From: Archilochus colubris | Lineage: Eukaryota; Chordata; Aves; Apodiformes; Trochilidae | Length of the DNA: 64,000 nucleotides | Assembly: GCA_023079485.1 (NCBI GenBank) | Contig: CM041115.1 | Span: 28,149,505-28,213,504 of the forward strand | Direction of reading: 5' to 3' | Part shown: in pieces, positions 12,501-27,500 of the stretch | Layout: the number at the start of each line of letters is the position of its first letter | How positions within the stretch are numbered: position 1 is the stretch's first letter | The notes under the pieces: model-generated | The model's input: the letters and a program-made list of their open reading frames with translations, nothing else | What the model was told of the DNA's origin: nothing | Databases searched by the model: none | Made by a program: the position numbers and the translations under genes

Positions 12501-15500
12501 CTGTTTTCTGGCCCTCGAAATAAATAGCATAGTGCAATTCACATCCATTTCACTCTGCTCCCTCACATTACAGGCATTTCACTCAGTCCCCTCACAGTGG
12601 TCCCTTGGATTCTGTGCCTAACATGCACTCATTCCTCAGATGGTTTCAGAGCATAGCATGGGAAAGAAGCACAACCAGGTAAAGGAGAATAACAATAATT
12701 TTAAACATGACAACTCTCAGGCCTTTACCTTGGCAATGTTTTTTTTGCTATTATAGACACAGCCACTTTTCTCATCCGCTTATTTCTTGATATGCATCAT
12801 TACTTCCACTCAAGTCATTGCCCAGATGCTATGTCACTGGGTGCTTAGGAAATTATTGGACAAAATACTAGGGTTGTTACTTGCTCTGCATTTTTCACAA
12901 ACCAGCCTTGTTACTGCTGTGTCTAAGTGCTCTCCAATGGCACATTAAATGATATGGCTACACTTCTGTCACCAGAACGATGAATGTGCTTTACCTTTCC
13001 CCTGTCCTCACCTTAGGAAGTATATTGTTTATACACACAGCACAGTGGTTTGTTTTGGGTGTGTGGTGGTGTGTTCTTGTGCTAGAGAAGGCTGAGCTAA
13101 AGAAGTCCATATTTTAACTGAAGATTGATATTTGGTATGACATTAGAGCTTGACATAATTCTTGAATCAGTCACCTGAAAAGGCTTCGTCCAGGTTTATG
13201 CAGCCAACTTTAATATAACCTATATGTACCTCAGTTAGGTTTATCTGAGTAATCATCACATCAAGGATATGTGGCATTTTCTAGATGTGCCTGAAGGCCT
13301 CACATTTCCCAGAAGCACATCCCTTTCCATTTCATGTACTTAGTGATAAAAGCCTGTGCTGCTTGTGTACAGGACCATACGAGTGGCAGGAGTGTGAGCA
13401 AAAACACTTCAAAGAAGTCACTTTCAAAGTGACAGAAACTCCAGAAGGTGTATGGCAAAGGGGATGGCTAGGAGCACCCATGGGCTGGGGGATAGTGCCC
13501 TGGAATGCTGCTTGGCACAACCAAGCAGTGGCTAAGCACCTCTGTGCCATATGGCATAGTATTCAGTAAGGTAAACACACCTGCATGTGACACATGAATA
13601 AAGAGCATTGTTCAGTATTTCTGGGGAACATGGCTGCTACTCCCACCCTTTCTGCCACTGAAACAGTTGATAATTCATGTTCTGAAAGTCTCTGGCCAGT
13701 TTGAAGAATTGGACTTCTAATTCTACTCCCTTCTGATCCAAAGCCTATTGAATTTGTTTAAATGCTTTTCCAAGGCCTAAGAAGAGATTTGTAAGTTCTG
13801 CTGGAATAGGTAACATTCTGGAGAAAGCAATGTGGTGGGATCAATACCAAAAATCACAAACATTTTTATGGCGTTTATACTACCCTAGAGCAAAACATGT
13901 TATCTGTGGCTCTACCTGCAGGAATTAGCACACTCGGGACTGTGATCTTTTGCTATGATCAATGCAAAAATAATTTGCATTCACTGTAGATATTTTAATT
14001 TTTTGGCAGGATACAACTGACTACATTGCTTATGTAGCTAAGGATCCTGTTAATCGGAGAGGTAAGTTAGAAATATCTATTTGCCACGTTTTTTCCTGTG
14101 AGAAACATGAATTATTCATGGTATAATTTGGGGTTTCTCTTGCAGAAAAAAATAAATGCATACCAACAGAAAGCTTGCCTTTGACAGAGTCACGGAAAGA
14201 TTTTATGGCAATAAGCAAAATCCATGCTTAAATTAGTTCTCAGACTTGGAACAAGTCTTGCCTGTAGTTCATCTTCAAATATAATTTTTATTCTTTTCAT
14301 CATTTAAATCAAACAACTTGCCTTGCTTGGCTGTGTGAGCTTCTAGGCAACTGCTAGTTCATACCTACATCCAATTGCTATGTAAGAGCTAAGCAGTCCT
14401 CTGATTAAGTCCAAAGAGGAGGTGGCTGAATTTTGTAGGTCCTCTCAGTATTCATACCTAATTCTTCCTTGCAGAATCAGATTTTTCACCAAACAGCGAG
14501 CTTTTGAGTCAGCTTGCAGGAGGCTGTAATACTCTTCCTTGGTGAAATTTAATTCAAGGTTGTATTGCTTTATGAACAATTATTCAAGAACAGGGAAGCT
14601 CTTGTTGAGTGTCTTAGAATGCTACGAACCTGTTCAGACTTTAAAAAATGGAAGGGATTTATAAGAGGCATAAATTACAAGCTGAAATAATAGGTACAGA
14701 AAATGTTCCTGCTTGTAATGCAAAATTCATCACTAGATACAAATGCTAGATACATTGCTAGATACAAAGTACTTTATAATGTATCTGAGAATCTATTATT
14801 CATGTCTGCAAGAAGACTAGCTGCAAAAAACCTCAAGTATTTCTAACAGTATTTCTGCAGAATTCAGGCAATGTAACTCCAAAATTCCAGCCCTGCAAAC
14901 TCTGAGCTGTCACGTTACCATGTGTACCACTAGTTCAATAGCTTCTGTATTTTGTCACCTTTAATGATTGTAGATACCTCAGCAAACTGGTGTGGCCATG
15001 TGCAGAGATGTCCATACTTGAGAGCATTAGCTCATAAATAAGGCCTGCACTAATTTGCTAATTTGCTGAATATTACCAAAACACGTAGAAAAATTAAGTG
15101 GAGTGGGAGGTAAGGAGGTAATCCAATTCTTTGCCATGCTTATTATGCTCCAATGTCATGTATCTCTCCGTATAAAGGGTCTGCCCTCAGACTTTAGGCT
15201 GTATGGCACAGAGCTGCTCTCCGCCCCACCTACCTTAGCAGTCCCCCAAACTGGAGACTGACTTAGCTGTTCTGAGAGATCTCAGTGGCAGTGTAGTGGA
15301 CTAGCATTGCAGATCAGATGTTTGCATTGTAGGGTTTGAAGAAGCCTTGTGCGTTGTTTTCTGTTCCTGTGTGGAGGATTTTGTATAAAACAGTGTCATG
15401 TACTATATCCCTTATATCTAAGTTGTATGCTTTTAGACTTAGCTTCCTATCACTGTTCCTTGTTCAGCTAGTCTATTCTAGATCAATGAGTCATCTTTCC

Positions 15501-18500
15501 ACCTCATATTGTCTTACTGTGGTGTATTTAATTCAAATAGTTTCTCAGTTTGCTCCAAGAAAAGTTTAATAAAACCCTGTACATCTCTAGCTACAGTGCT
15601 TCCATCCTTCACATAATTTCCAGTCCTACCTCTTTAATTTTTCTGCATTGTTTAAAATAGGTAGATGATTCCTGTTACTGTTTGGAATAATCTAATATTA
15701 ACATCAGCAACCTATAACAGAGGCTGCACCTTCCTATTCTTACTTGCTTCTGTTGTTGTCATTAGCCTGTTTCTTGTAAGCTCTTTTTGCTGCAGTGAGT
15801 CATTGCTATCTCATGTGAAATTCTTTCATGCTGTGATCTTTAAGCTTTCTGTGTTAGGGCTTTCCACAGTATCTTTCCTCAGTTGTGTGTACCTCAGTGG
15901 TTTGCAGGTCAGTGACTTTGTATGTTAGCAGTATTAAAACACATTCTTTACAAGGTCTAGTTTAACAAGCGATCAGGATTGCCCTCTCTCACCATCACAC
16001 CATTCTGAAAGTCTTTGTGTTATCTGCAAGTTATTTTAGAAGTTAGCTGAAACTTCTATATGTAGTGAACATGCTACTGCTGCTGTTACTGACAATAGCA
16101 CCAATGTTGTGGTATAGCTTTCACTTGCATATTAGACTCATTTCATCCCAAGGATGGAAAAGATCTTATGCTTTATACTCTGCATCTAGCAAGCTAAGGC
16201 TAACTAATTGTTGCAGTCTTCGGCTGCAACATTCACAAGAAATCATCTCTGTGTGAGCCAAACCTTCTCATCCTTTTACAAGAAGTGCACCTCCTACCTG
16301 CTGAAAGTCCATTCATGTATCCAAGGTAACAGGCTGCTCATTATGTCACCTACTGAAACTCCTTAATGACTCATGCTTTGTTTCAGCCCCACAGGTTTAG
16401 CAGTGATCCATGTTTTAATAAATCCCCATTCTAGTTACAGTGGGCAAAAATTAAAGCTTTGTTTGGCCTAAGTACTTTTGGTTCATGTTCAGGGAGATAA
16501 GCCAGAACCTTATCTGTGGGGTGATTACTCACTGCCTCTAACAGTGGTGCAGGAGAGCTAAACAGCAAATACCCTGCTGACAGCCAGGGCTATGTGCCTT
16601 TGAATACATGGAGGTCCTGGTTTTGGCTGCTGATTTCACATGCTGCTTGGGACATTTTCCCCGTATCAGGTATTGCCTCAGCGTGCTGGTTGGCGCAGCA
16701 GGTGTTACAAGGTGAGAAGAGAGCAACAGTGGATTTGTTTAGCAGGGAAGCACAGTGAGGAGTGTCATCTCTTGCTGTGTGAGGTACTGAGAGAGACAGC
16801 TTGGTGCCTTGGTCATTCCTTGCCTGAGTAACTGCAGGTTTCAGTTCCAATTCAGGCTCTATCCAGTAGACCAAGTGCTTGTCCAGTACAGAATATGGAA
16901 AATAAACTCCAGTGCTTTTCTGAGTATCACCGAGGTGTTGTTCGTTCAAATCTTAGGCTTCCATCTCCTAACTCCCACCTATGTTCCTGTGTTAAGTGTT
17001 TAGGAGGAATCTTCACATGATTGCTTGTTTATGTTGTCACATAAGATAGTTCCAAGCTACTCTCTGATTTAAAATTGGGATAAATTCGGCTGCTTGGACA
17101 GCTGACAATGGTTGCCAGCCTCCCATCTTACCACAGTGGATTCAAAGAGGTGGCACATGTGTGATTGCTGGAATTAACTGGAACCCTAGCTCTGTGCTCC
17201 CCATTGGTCCTGCAGTTTGCTGGAGTTTCTTCGTTCAGAGAAGCAAGAAGAGTTACCAGCCTCTGTATTACTGGAATTGGAGCAGGGCCTAGGATCTAGG
17301 AAGTATCCTAGTTACTGATCCTCCCTCAGCCTGTAATTTAGATAATTTTGGAGACTCAAAGGAAGTGGACAGCTTGCAGACTTGGAGGGATTAGACATAA
17401 AACTGAAGTGGTAATAACATTAAGGAAAGCAAAGAAAGCTTCTTTAGTTGTTACTATTTACTAATATTGTTATGATTTCAACTTAAACATATAATCTATT
17501 GCATTCAAATAATAAAAAATTCCATTTTATGAGATTTCCTTTTTTTAAAGACATGTTAAAATGTGGAACTGATTTGTGGTCTTGGCTATTGCAATTACAC
17601 ACCAGAGCAATTTTATTTAGTCTTTAAAAAGACTCACTTGCCTGTAATTCACTGTGCCAGAACTGGGTTTTATTGAAATATATACACCATGCACAGGGCA
17701 ACTATTCCTGATGTGTAGGTCAGTGCATCCCACCACAACATAAACAATGACTGCATGTGCACATGTCAAATCTTTTTCATTTAGCTTGTCATATATTGGA
17801 ATGCTGTGATGGCTTGGCCCAGGATGTCATCAGCACCATAGGACAAGCATTCGAGCTTCGATTTAAACAATACTTGCGGTGCCCCTCTAAGATACCTGCT
17901 TTCCATGACAGGTGAGTACTGTTGCAGAAAACTGTTCAGTCATCTTCTTTAGCTTGTATGATCTTCTGTAGCTTAATGAAATGTGCTGTGGGTAAAGTTC
18001 TTGGTGATGGACAGGATTTAAATACTTTATAAAGAGATTTCTGCTGAATTAGCAAAGCGTATTTGCCTAAAGAACGTGAAAGGATCACAGCAATTTTAAA
18101 AGAATGAGCTAAATATGGACTTCACAGTGAACTTACTGAAGTGTTCATATGTTTTCTTTTGTAGTTATTAGGCAGAGTTGGGTGGCCAAGAAAGGATGTG
18201 TTTGTAACATTTCCTCATTATTACTATTCTAGCAGCCCTGTCAATTTAGGTGAAGTAAGCTTGGGTTGTTTGGCTTTCACAATACCTAATGGTGTTACAC
18301 TGTTTTGGATACTAGCCAGGGTGAATGCAATAAATTTTACAAAGGCTTTGGCTGCATGTTCATTGGAAATACAAAATCTGTCTCCTTGTGTATGTTTAAG
18401 AAGTTGGGCTATTATATTGTTTTCTTCGGTGAACTGTGTTTTTGATATGGATTGCTTTATGCTTTATAACATTAATATATATTATTAAAATAAAAAGTAT

Positions 18501-21500
18501 AAACTATTAAAAAATAAATCAAAACACGTTAACTGATACCCTGTGTAATTTCTTGTGTCAGGGTAAAATGAGTGTATAGTAAATATAAATGCTACTATCC
18601 TAATCTGGAAGGACTCTAGACTCACTTTAGATTTATGTAAATGACTGTTAAATGTAGACTGAAACCACAGATTTGATCTCTTTGTGAAGTTCTTCCAGGT
18701 TTATACTGGTGGTAGAAAACCCATAATTTAAGTTTTAGAGCTTGGTCAATCAACCAGGTAATAATATTACAAGTGCTACTATGGGGTTAAATAATATTAT
18801 TTGTTAATGCTGTTTATAGCTAAGTAAAAACATCCTTTACTCAGTGTAAAGAATTTTATGCTTTGCATAGGAGGTTTGGATTAGTTTGTCTATACAGGGA
18901 AGGCCTACTGCAGCATTCACCATTGTTTCCTGAACTTTAGCAGAATATGCAATAGCAATCATCTCACAAGCAATCTTAAGGTGCTGCAAATAAATTCTTT
19001 GCAAGTGAGGGGCAAAATAAAGCATTCACTTTCTTAAAGGATGCAGAGTTTTGATGAGCCGTGGGTGGAGGAAGATAACGAGGCAACAGAACATCCCTAT
19101 TACAACAACATCCCGAAAAAAATGCCCCCCCTTGGTGGCTTCATTGATACCAGGCTCAGAGCAAAATTTCCCACTGCTCCAGATACAGCTCAGGTCAGTG
19201 CATTTGTGTGTCTGCCCTCCTGCTGATGGATCCAAGATATTTTAAAAATCTGTATTTTTAGATGGATACATTGAGACCATTTATAGCTCACAGTCCTTTG
19301 TATGTGGCTGGTTTCCTTTTGGATGAGCATTGAAGATATAAGGAGCAGCAAATGAGGCAGGTAGAAAACAAACCAAAACCAGGTGAAGTTCCTAATGGTG
19401 CTAAAGATTGCTCACTTCCAAAGACAAGAAATCACTGAGGGTTACCACATTTGAAAAACCATATCTGCTTCAGAGAGTATTAAATAGTACACAGTAACTG
19501 GGAAAGATTAGATGCAGAGTTGTTTAAACATTCTGGTGCAGTCATTTCTAACAGTTCATTAAGTTAATAACTCAGCAGCTATCAATATTCTGCCAGGATT
19601 ATAGAATCCAGCTACATGGGTACAGTTATAGAATGAATTAATTAATTTTGTTTTGTATACTGCTGGCTCGTATTCAGCTGGGTGTCGACCAACAACCCCA
19701 GGTCATTTTCTGCCAGGATTATAGGTAGGTTTTCCACCACATGTTGAACTGAGGTCAGCTTTCTGTCAGCATTGCTGTTGGAAGTTTGACTGCAGTATTG
19801 GTTGTAGCCACCTGAGATGAGTTTTCAGGTCCAGCACAACTGCTTAAATCCTTAGGGACTTCATTCAGTACCTGAGTGCATCCCCTGGTCCCCTTATGAA
19901 TCTTTCAGCTCATGCTTTGGAGGGTGCTGGAGGTATCCCAAGTGTGTTTCTGTGGAACACTTTTCCCAAGCACAGTTTGTTAGGGCTTGCAAATGTATTA
20001 GAGGAGATGATGGGTCATTAGGGGTTATGGAGGTTAATAGAAGCAAGAAATAGGAAGTTTACATGAAGGTCATTGGTAATATCTTGCTCCTACACAAATG
20101 CATTTGCGAGATATATATTCTGACCCTATGATGAACTGGAAATTTTGAGAGGGAGTACACAGAATACAGCCAAGGAAATTGTCAGTGCTACTCCTAGTAT
20201 ATCTGAGCATTTTAGAGGAAACTGAAATTTTCTTTGCTCATGTGTCCATTATAGTCTGCAGCAGGAGTTGGAGGAGAACAAATCTATTACCAGAGTCGCC
20301 ACTTAGGAGAAAAACTCAGTGAAGATTTGCATCAGGAAACTGTTAAGGAAGGTGAGTTTTGCTAGTTTTAGCTGTAATATTACAGGACATCTTGAGCGAG
20401 CAAGGCATTTAAAAGGCTGATGCCTCAAAGTCTTAAGGCAATGAATTGGTGTTTTTTTTTTTATAGATTGCCTTTGTCTGAATTTTAGTGTTGAAACCAG
20501 TATGAAATGTTTGGTATTTACATCTGGATAAATTATTAAATGCAGACATTTGGGAAACCTTTTGCAGAGGAATTAATAAAAGAATTGCGCCAACCCCTTA
20601 GGTCTGTAGCTTACCATGTCTTAAATCCCCATGGCCCCAAAAACCATGCTGCATGGTCTGTTCTGAAAATCTGCCCCACTAGGGCATGGAAGGTTGAATT
20701 TCTGAAGAAAGAACCTAATGTCAGAATGTGGAGCAATGCATGTGTGTGCCTACGTGTGTGAATGCTTATCTGTGAATAAACAAATAATACATTTTAATTT
20801 TTGTTGCTCTCTCTGACTTTTAAGTAAGTCATATCAAAACATATGTGAAATTTCACCCCATTCACTGTAATTCAACACCTTTACTGTATTTCTGGGGACA
20901 CTTTCTTCTCAAATGCTAGTGCATGTTATCTGTTGCTATTCTGTTCAGATTTGAGGATTTTATTCTATTTCTTCCTCTCATGACTCCTGAACTGAATATA
21001 ATTCTTGAAACTGATAGCCTTTATTTTTAATGTTTCCTTGACTCCTGAATAATCACCCACTCTGTGCAATTCCCCATTGAAATACAGTTCTGAATCAATT
21101 AATTTTTTTTTTTCTGCTATATCCTGCACCTATTGACTTTACATCTTGCTCTCTAGGGAATTTTAAACCTGTGGTAATGGGCCCTGATAATTATCTGATC
21201 ATTCTAACAACACTGTTCTGTCAGACACAAAAAAAGTAGAAAAAAAAATCTTGAATTTTCTAGGATCTCTGGATACTTGTAATATGCCGGAAGGGAAAAT
21301 ACAAGTAACCTCTACAGAAGAGATGGCAACATATGTAAACACTCAGCATATAAATATAGAAGCTCTATTGGCACTTCAGGCAGATGCTGAATGTACCTTC
21401 AGTGGAACAGCAGATGGAACCAAAGAGAGCAGCCCAGGAAAGGATCTGTTTGACATGAGTGAGTGCCTTTCCTATTCACTCCTTTTCTAAGAAACACTCT

Positions 21501-24500
21501 GATGTACTTGTGCGTTAGTTCTATGTAAAAATATTTTTAAATTATGAAAAATTAAGTGTTCTTGGTACATTTATGATGAATTTTAGAATTCCCTGTATTA
21601 CCTCTGAGTTAAGGTGAGTTATAGTCTATGTTACCCTTATGACAGGCAACTACATCAGGAGAATAAAACAGGGGGCTTTGTGCAACAAGAAAGCTGGGAG
21701 GGAAATTAAAAGGCTGGGTGAATAGGCCTTGCTGTGAATAGGCCATCTAGCTATCTGCGTCAGCTTTTTCAAAATTACAATCATAGACATAGCTGTAAAG
21801 CAGTGGATTAAGCATCAGTCCTATTTTAGTGTTGTTTCTACCAATATATGTTGTGTTCAGCCTTGAAGAGATACTTAAGAGAAAATATGGAGGAAGTAGT
21901 TTGATGTACAGAAGTTTTTCTTTTTCTACTCTTCCTATTTCCAATCAATTGCAGACACATGATTTATTTAATTCAGTTTATGTAATTAAGAGGCAGACAC
22001 AAAATAGTTGATGCCTATGTTACTTGTAAAATAACATATCTTCATTTCTGTTATTTCAGAATATATAAAATTATCTTTCTGAATGTGTTTGCTGAGATAT
22101 ATGACACTATTTCCTCAGCTTAGGGAGATTTTGAATCAAAAGAAAGGAGAAGGGAAGCAAGTTGAGAGAGTATCTGTCTGTGATTATAGATCTGAAATGA
22201 GAAAAGTCTGCAGTCTGAAATCAGGGATGTTACTCTTTATTTCTAATGTGTCATGCCTTTAAGACATGAATGTGCTTACTTCTATTTTATTCATATTCTT
22301 TTCCTAATTATAGGAAAAATTGATTTATCATCTTCCAGTCTTCATTGATCTTAATGGGGAAAAATGATATTAGAAAACACTCTAACTAGCCCTAACTTGG
22401 TAGTTTGTCAAGCTATACAGGTGCTTAGTGCAGACTGCAACATGGTAAAGGTACACTTAAGCTGGTTTTAGGTATTTGCTGAAGGTACCAATGCTGTGGC
22501 AACACAGTGTTTACCCTCTCTCTCTGAGTTAAATTGACCTCTCCTTGGCCCCATACATACCCTCTCTGTGACCCCATACAAACATGGGCATGTACTCTTG
22601 TAACTGAACTTTCTATTTAGAGCTGGTGCATTGCTACATGGTACTGCTCTGCAGGTTTTCTCTCTTTTTAATATTCACTGCTTTGCCAGATGAAGGTCTT
22701 GCAAGGGAAAATAGCTTCCAGTTGGTCAGTGCAGCTTATAGTGAATCATGCACTGTACTATTTCTCTAAGACTTTTCAAATGTGTAATGACACATCTTCC
22801 CATTTGACTCTACAGAAAGCAACACTTATTTAGCTATGGTTTAAAAGATGCTTCCCTGAAGCTGATTTCAACTAGGTAAATCATGTTAAAGGAGCTAGTC
22901 CTGTCTGTGTTGCAAAACGATCTTCCTAGGTGAAGGCCGGGGATAGGCTGAGCAGTAAGGGTGACTGATCCCTTCTCATTTTGCCCTTGGGCTGGAGACT
23001 CACTAATGGATAATTTTAAAATTAATATGTTGGTTGAAGAGAGAGGAGATATAATTGGACCCATACTAAACAGTTTATTTAAAAGGAAACAGTCTGATAT
23101 ACATGGCAAGACAAAAAGTGAGCTCTGCCCTACACCAGAGCATATAAATGAAACTGTTGACAATAGCCATTACATACAATTACCTTTCAAAAGCTCCTGC
23201 CAAGGTTCTCTCTGATTTTTATCAGCATCTTTCTGTGCATAGCATACATTTTTATAATACTACACTCCCCAGTCTTACAATAATCCATAAATCAATAGGC
23301 CTATCAGTGCATCTCCCCTCATTTTTTTTCCACAAAGATAAAAGGAACTGGATATAACATAAAATAAATCCAGGTAAAAATGACAGGAAAATCACCATTT
23401 CTTAGCATGATTTATCTTTGAATTATCTTACCTTTGTTTCTGTTTCCATAATCAGAACCATTTGAAGATGCCCTCAAGATTCAAACATCTGAGGCTGCAT
23501 TGAGGAAATCCACCTCCATGGGATGTACCAGTCCTGTTTTATGCAGAGCAGCTGAGTGGACTGTAGCTGAAGAACTGAGTGCAGAGCCATGGTATCAGGG
23601 AGAGATGAGCAGGAAAGAAGCAGAACAGATGTTAAAGAAATGTGGAGACTTCCTGGTGAGGAAGAGTACCACGAATCCTGGCTCCTATGTGCTGACAGGC
23701 ATGCAGAATGGGCAAGCCAAGCATCTTCTTTTGGTGGATCCAGAAGGAACAGTAAGTGCTGACTCCTTAGTAATACAAGAGTTTCCTGACATTACACATT
23801 TTCTCTAAATGTGCTTAATCTTGTTTACTTATTCACTACTGATCATAAATAGAACCTCCTCTCCAATTTACCGCAATATGTCTCATTCTTTCCCCAGTTC
23901 CTAGTAAAAGACCCATTCTGTGATTTCACTGAACTGCAGATTGTTAGGGTTGGAAAAGACCTCTAGAATCACTGCATCCAACTATCAACATCCCCCTCCA
24001 ATGAAAAAGCAAAATAAATTTATCAATATCTGTATCACCATGCCCACTAGGGCATGTCCTAAAATGACTCATCTACATGGTTTTTAAATACCTCCAGGGA
24101 TGGTAATTCCACCACCTCCCTGGCCAGTTCATTCCAACATACAACTACTCTCTTAGTAAATAAATTCTTCCTCAGATCCAGTCTAAGCCTCCCCTGGTGC
24201 AACTTCAGGCCACTTCGTCTAGTCCTATCAGTGTTCATTTGAGAGAAGGGGCCAGCACCTACCTCCCTACAACCTTCTTTCAGGTAGCTGTAGAGAGCAG
24301 TAAGGTGTCCTCTCAGCCTCCTCTTCTCCAAACCACACAATCCCAAATTACCTCTGCCTCACCTCAAAGGACTTCTTCTCCAGACTTTCATCACCGGCTT
24401 GGTTGCCCTTCTCTGAGCTTCTCCAGCAACTCAATGTGTTTCTTGAAGTGAGGAGCCCAGAACTGAAAATGGTACTAAAGGGGCAGTCTCAACAGTTCTG

Positions 24501-27500
24501 AGTACAGAGGCACAATCACTTCCCTTCTCCTGCTGGCCACATCATTCCTTATACAAGCCAGGATGCTGTTGGCCTTCTTGCCCACCTGTGCACACTGCTG
24601 GCTCATATTCAGATGGGTGTCAACCAACAACCCCAGGTCCTTTTCTGCCAGGCAGCTTTCCACACAAGCCTGTAGCATTGCTTGGTGGTGTTGTGACCCT
24701 AACACAGGACCTGGCACGTGGCTTTATTGAAACTAATGCAATTGGTACAAGCCCGTTCAAGTTCCTCTGCAGAGCCTTCTTACGACTGAGCAGATCAACA
24801 CTCCCACACAACTGGGTGTTGTCTGCAAACTTGCTGAGGAAGCCCTATATCCCCCTACAATTGATGAAAATATTAAACAAGACCAGCCCCAAAACTGAGC
24901 CCTGGGGAACACCACTGGTGACCAGCCACTTTCTGGATTTAACACCATTGATTACGTCTTTCTGGGTCTGGCCATGCAAGCAGTGAAGAATAAACCTGTC
25001 AATGCCATGAGCCATCAGCTTCTGTAGGAAAATGATGTGGGAGGCAGAGTCAAAGGCTTTACTGAAGTCCAGGTGGACAATATCCACAGCCTTTCCCTTG
25101 TCCAATAGGCTGGTCACTTGGCCATAGGACTCTGCTTGTTCATAGGGAGCCTTAGAGACCTGATTCCCCAGCAAGTTCAACCTTTGCCCATGCCACCTCT
25201 TTAGCCTTCCTGGTGAGAAGCTGCTCTTGGCTCTGCAAGTTCAACTGGTGTGGTGGCAGTTTCTACAAGACATCTCTCTCAGCCTGGATATGGAGCAGGA
25301 CCTCAGTATTTTCTTGCATGTAAGCTCAGGATAGAACTGGAATAAACCTGCTCCACCTCTATGCTGCCCAGGAACTCCCCTTAGCTGGCAAAGGGACCCT
25401 CCCAGTAGCAGAATGGAGGGGTAAAGGGAGTTTTCTGTAGCTGTCCTGTACTACTTCTGTGCACACTCAGTCTCTTGCCAGAGAGGATGAAAGAATTACC
25501 ACACATTTTATTCTTCGCTCCTGACAGCTGAGAGTGAGCAGCGCGTTTTCCTTTCTACAGGACAAATTTAGATGACAAGCCCTAAAGCAAACGTAACTCC
25601 CTGTAAAGGAGCTGACCTGCTGGCATCTGCTCCAGCTGTGAAACCTGCGGCAGAATTATGCCCCCGTCTGTAACGCTACCGCGTGGTACGAGGAATGTCC
25701 GTGGCAGTCGCTGCAATTACATGTGCCACACGAGGGCAGTCAAAGAATGTTTCTGTACCCACTGCCTGGTCCTGGGCTTGGCTGCGGCACCAGCCCGGGG
25801 AATGGGCCCTGTGCCTCTGGGGACACGGCCTCCTTCGTGAAACCTTCACCATCAGTTTTACGACTCTTGCAGCAGGACCCCCGAATATTCCCTTCAATAT
25901 AATCCCACAAATAGCTCTTACAGGCTACTGCAGGGAAAATCCTGCTGTGTGATGTGCTGAATGCGGGGATGCTACACCCAACCTCCTGACTGGCATGGAT
26001 TACTTAGGTATGGTTTATGACTTTTGGGATGCTTTCCTCTTGCAAAGACAGAAGCTCCTTAACTTCTGGACGGTCTCTAGGACCACAATTTGCTGTTCAT
26101 CTTGTGTAGGGACCTGCTTGTTCTCTGCACCTATCTCCTCTCTCATCCTACTTGTTGTGTGCCATCATGGCCCAAATAGCTTGGAAATTTCTTGCTCAGC
26201 AAGAACCACTTGATAACTACAGCTTTTCTGTGCCGTATTTAGGTTAACTGTACTATCTATATGACTTGTGGGATCCCGGCACAGCTCCTGAGCAGCCCTA
26301 TTTGTGACTTGTCAGAGCAGAGAGTTGTCAGTAAAATACCAGTGTTTATCCAGCCCCAGCAGCATGCCAGTGGCTTGCATTTCTTCAGTGTGGCCTCAAA
26401 TACGTTATTTTTAACAACTGGTTCACACAAATGCTGCCTGAAAATTCATGTCACACACAAATTACCCAGTGTCACATTACAGCTCTCAAGGCTGTGTTTT
26501 CAGAACAGAGTTAGTTGTTCATATACTTCTGCTCTCATTCAGCTGACCAAAAAAATAAAAGGTGTCTGGCTCAGGAAAGGATCGTTTAAATGGAGGACTC
26601 CAGGATTTTTGCCAGAATTAGAATTAGGGCTTGGACTCTGGTGATGGCAGAGGTTTTATTGTTTATGGTGGGATAGATCTACACTGAATTGACAAGACTG
26701 AATATGTATAGATAAAGCATGTTACTGCTCTTCCAAAGATATTTTTTAATTTTGAAAAGGACCTTTGAATAATTACACAAAGTCATGTTTCCAAATGGCT
26801 CATTTCAGAAACTAGGAGACTCCATAGGTTTTCTTCAGTGATGCAGCTACATGTGAACAGAGCAGATAGCATACTTTTCCATTAAAGTGCTTTGTTATAT
26901 TTTTAACCCTAGGACACCCTGTGCTAATTTTCTAGCTTTTTAGCCAGAATGCTGGTCTTAATTATGAAAATGAAAATATTTCAAGCAAGGTGTCCACCTC
27001 CATATAAGCTGACTTTGGAAAGTTTTAACAGACATTGTCTTTCTTTCTGAGACATGTTCGTGGGAAATGGATATGTGTCACTTCAGAGAAGTACCCACAG
27101 GCTTTTTCTTGAGGCAGTGCAGAGCCATCCCAATACAAGGCTGTACAGCAGCTTGATATTTTCCTGACAGGGTTTTCTGTCTGCATGTGGAAGCTGTACA
27201 CCTGACTCATTTTAAATACAGTAATAAAATGTTTTGCAAAGATGAGGTTAAATAACTAAAGGGGTTTTTTGCTATATAGATTGAGTTTTGGCCTGTCCTG
27301 GTAGTTCTGACTTTTTTACCTTGCATAGCAGTTTCCTCTTACCATGAGTGTATTAATTTACTTAAGAGGATGCTGGTGCAGAGGGCTGTTAAATGGGCTA
27401 GAAAAGTGACATTCCTTACCCTGAAGTATTTCAGTTTCAAAGGCACAGGAGTGTATCATGTAGCATGGAGCAAATCCAAGCCAAGAAAACGTGGTGACTG

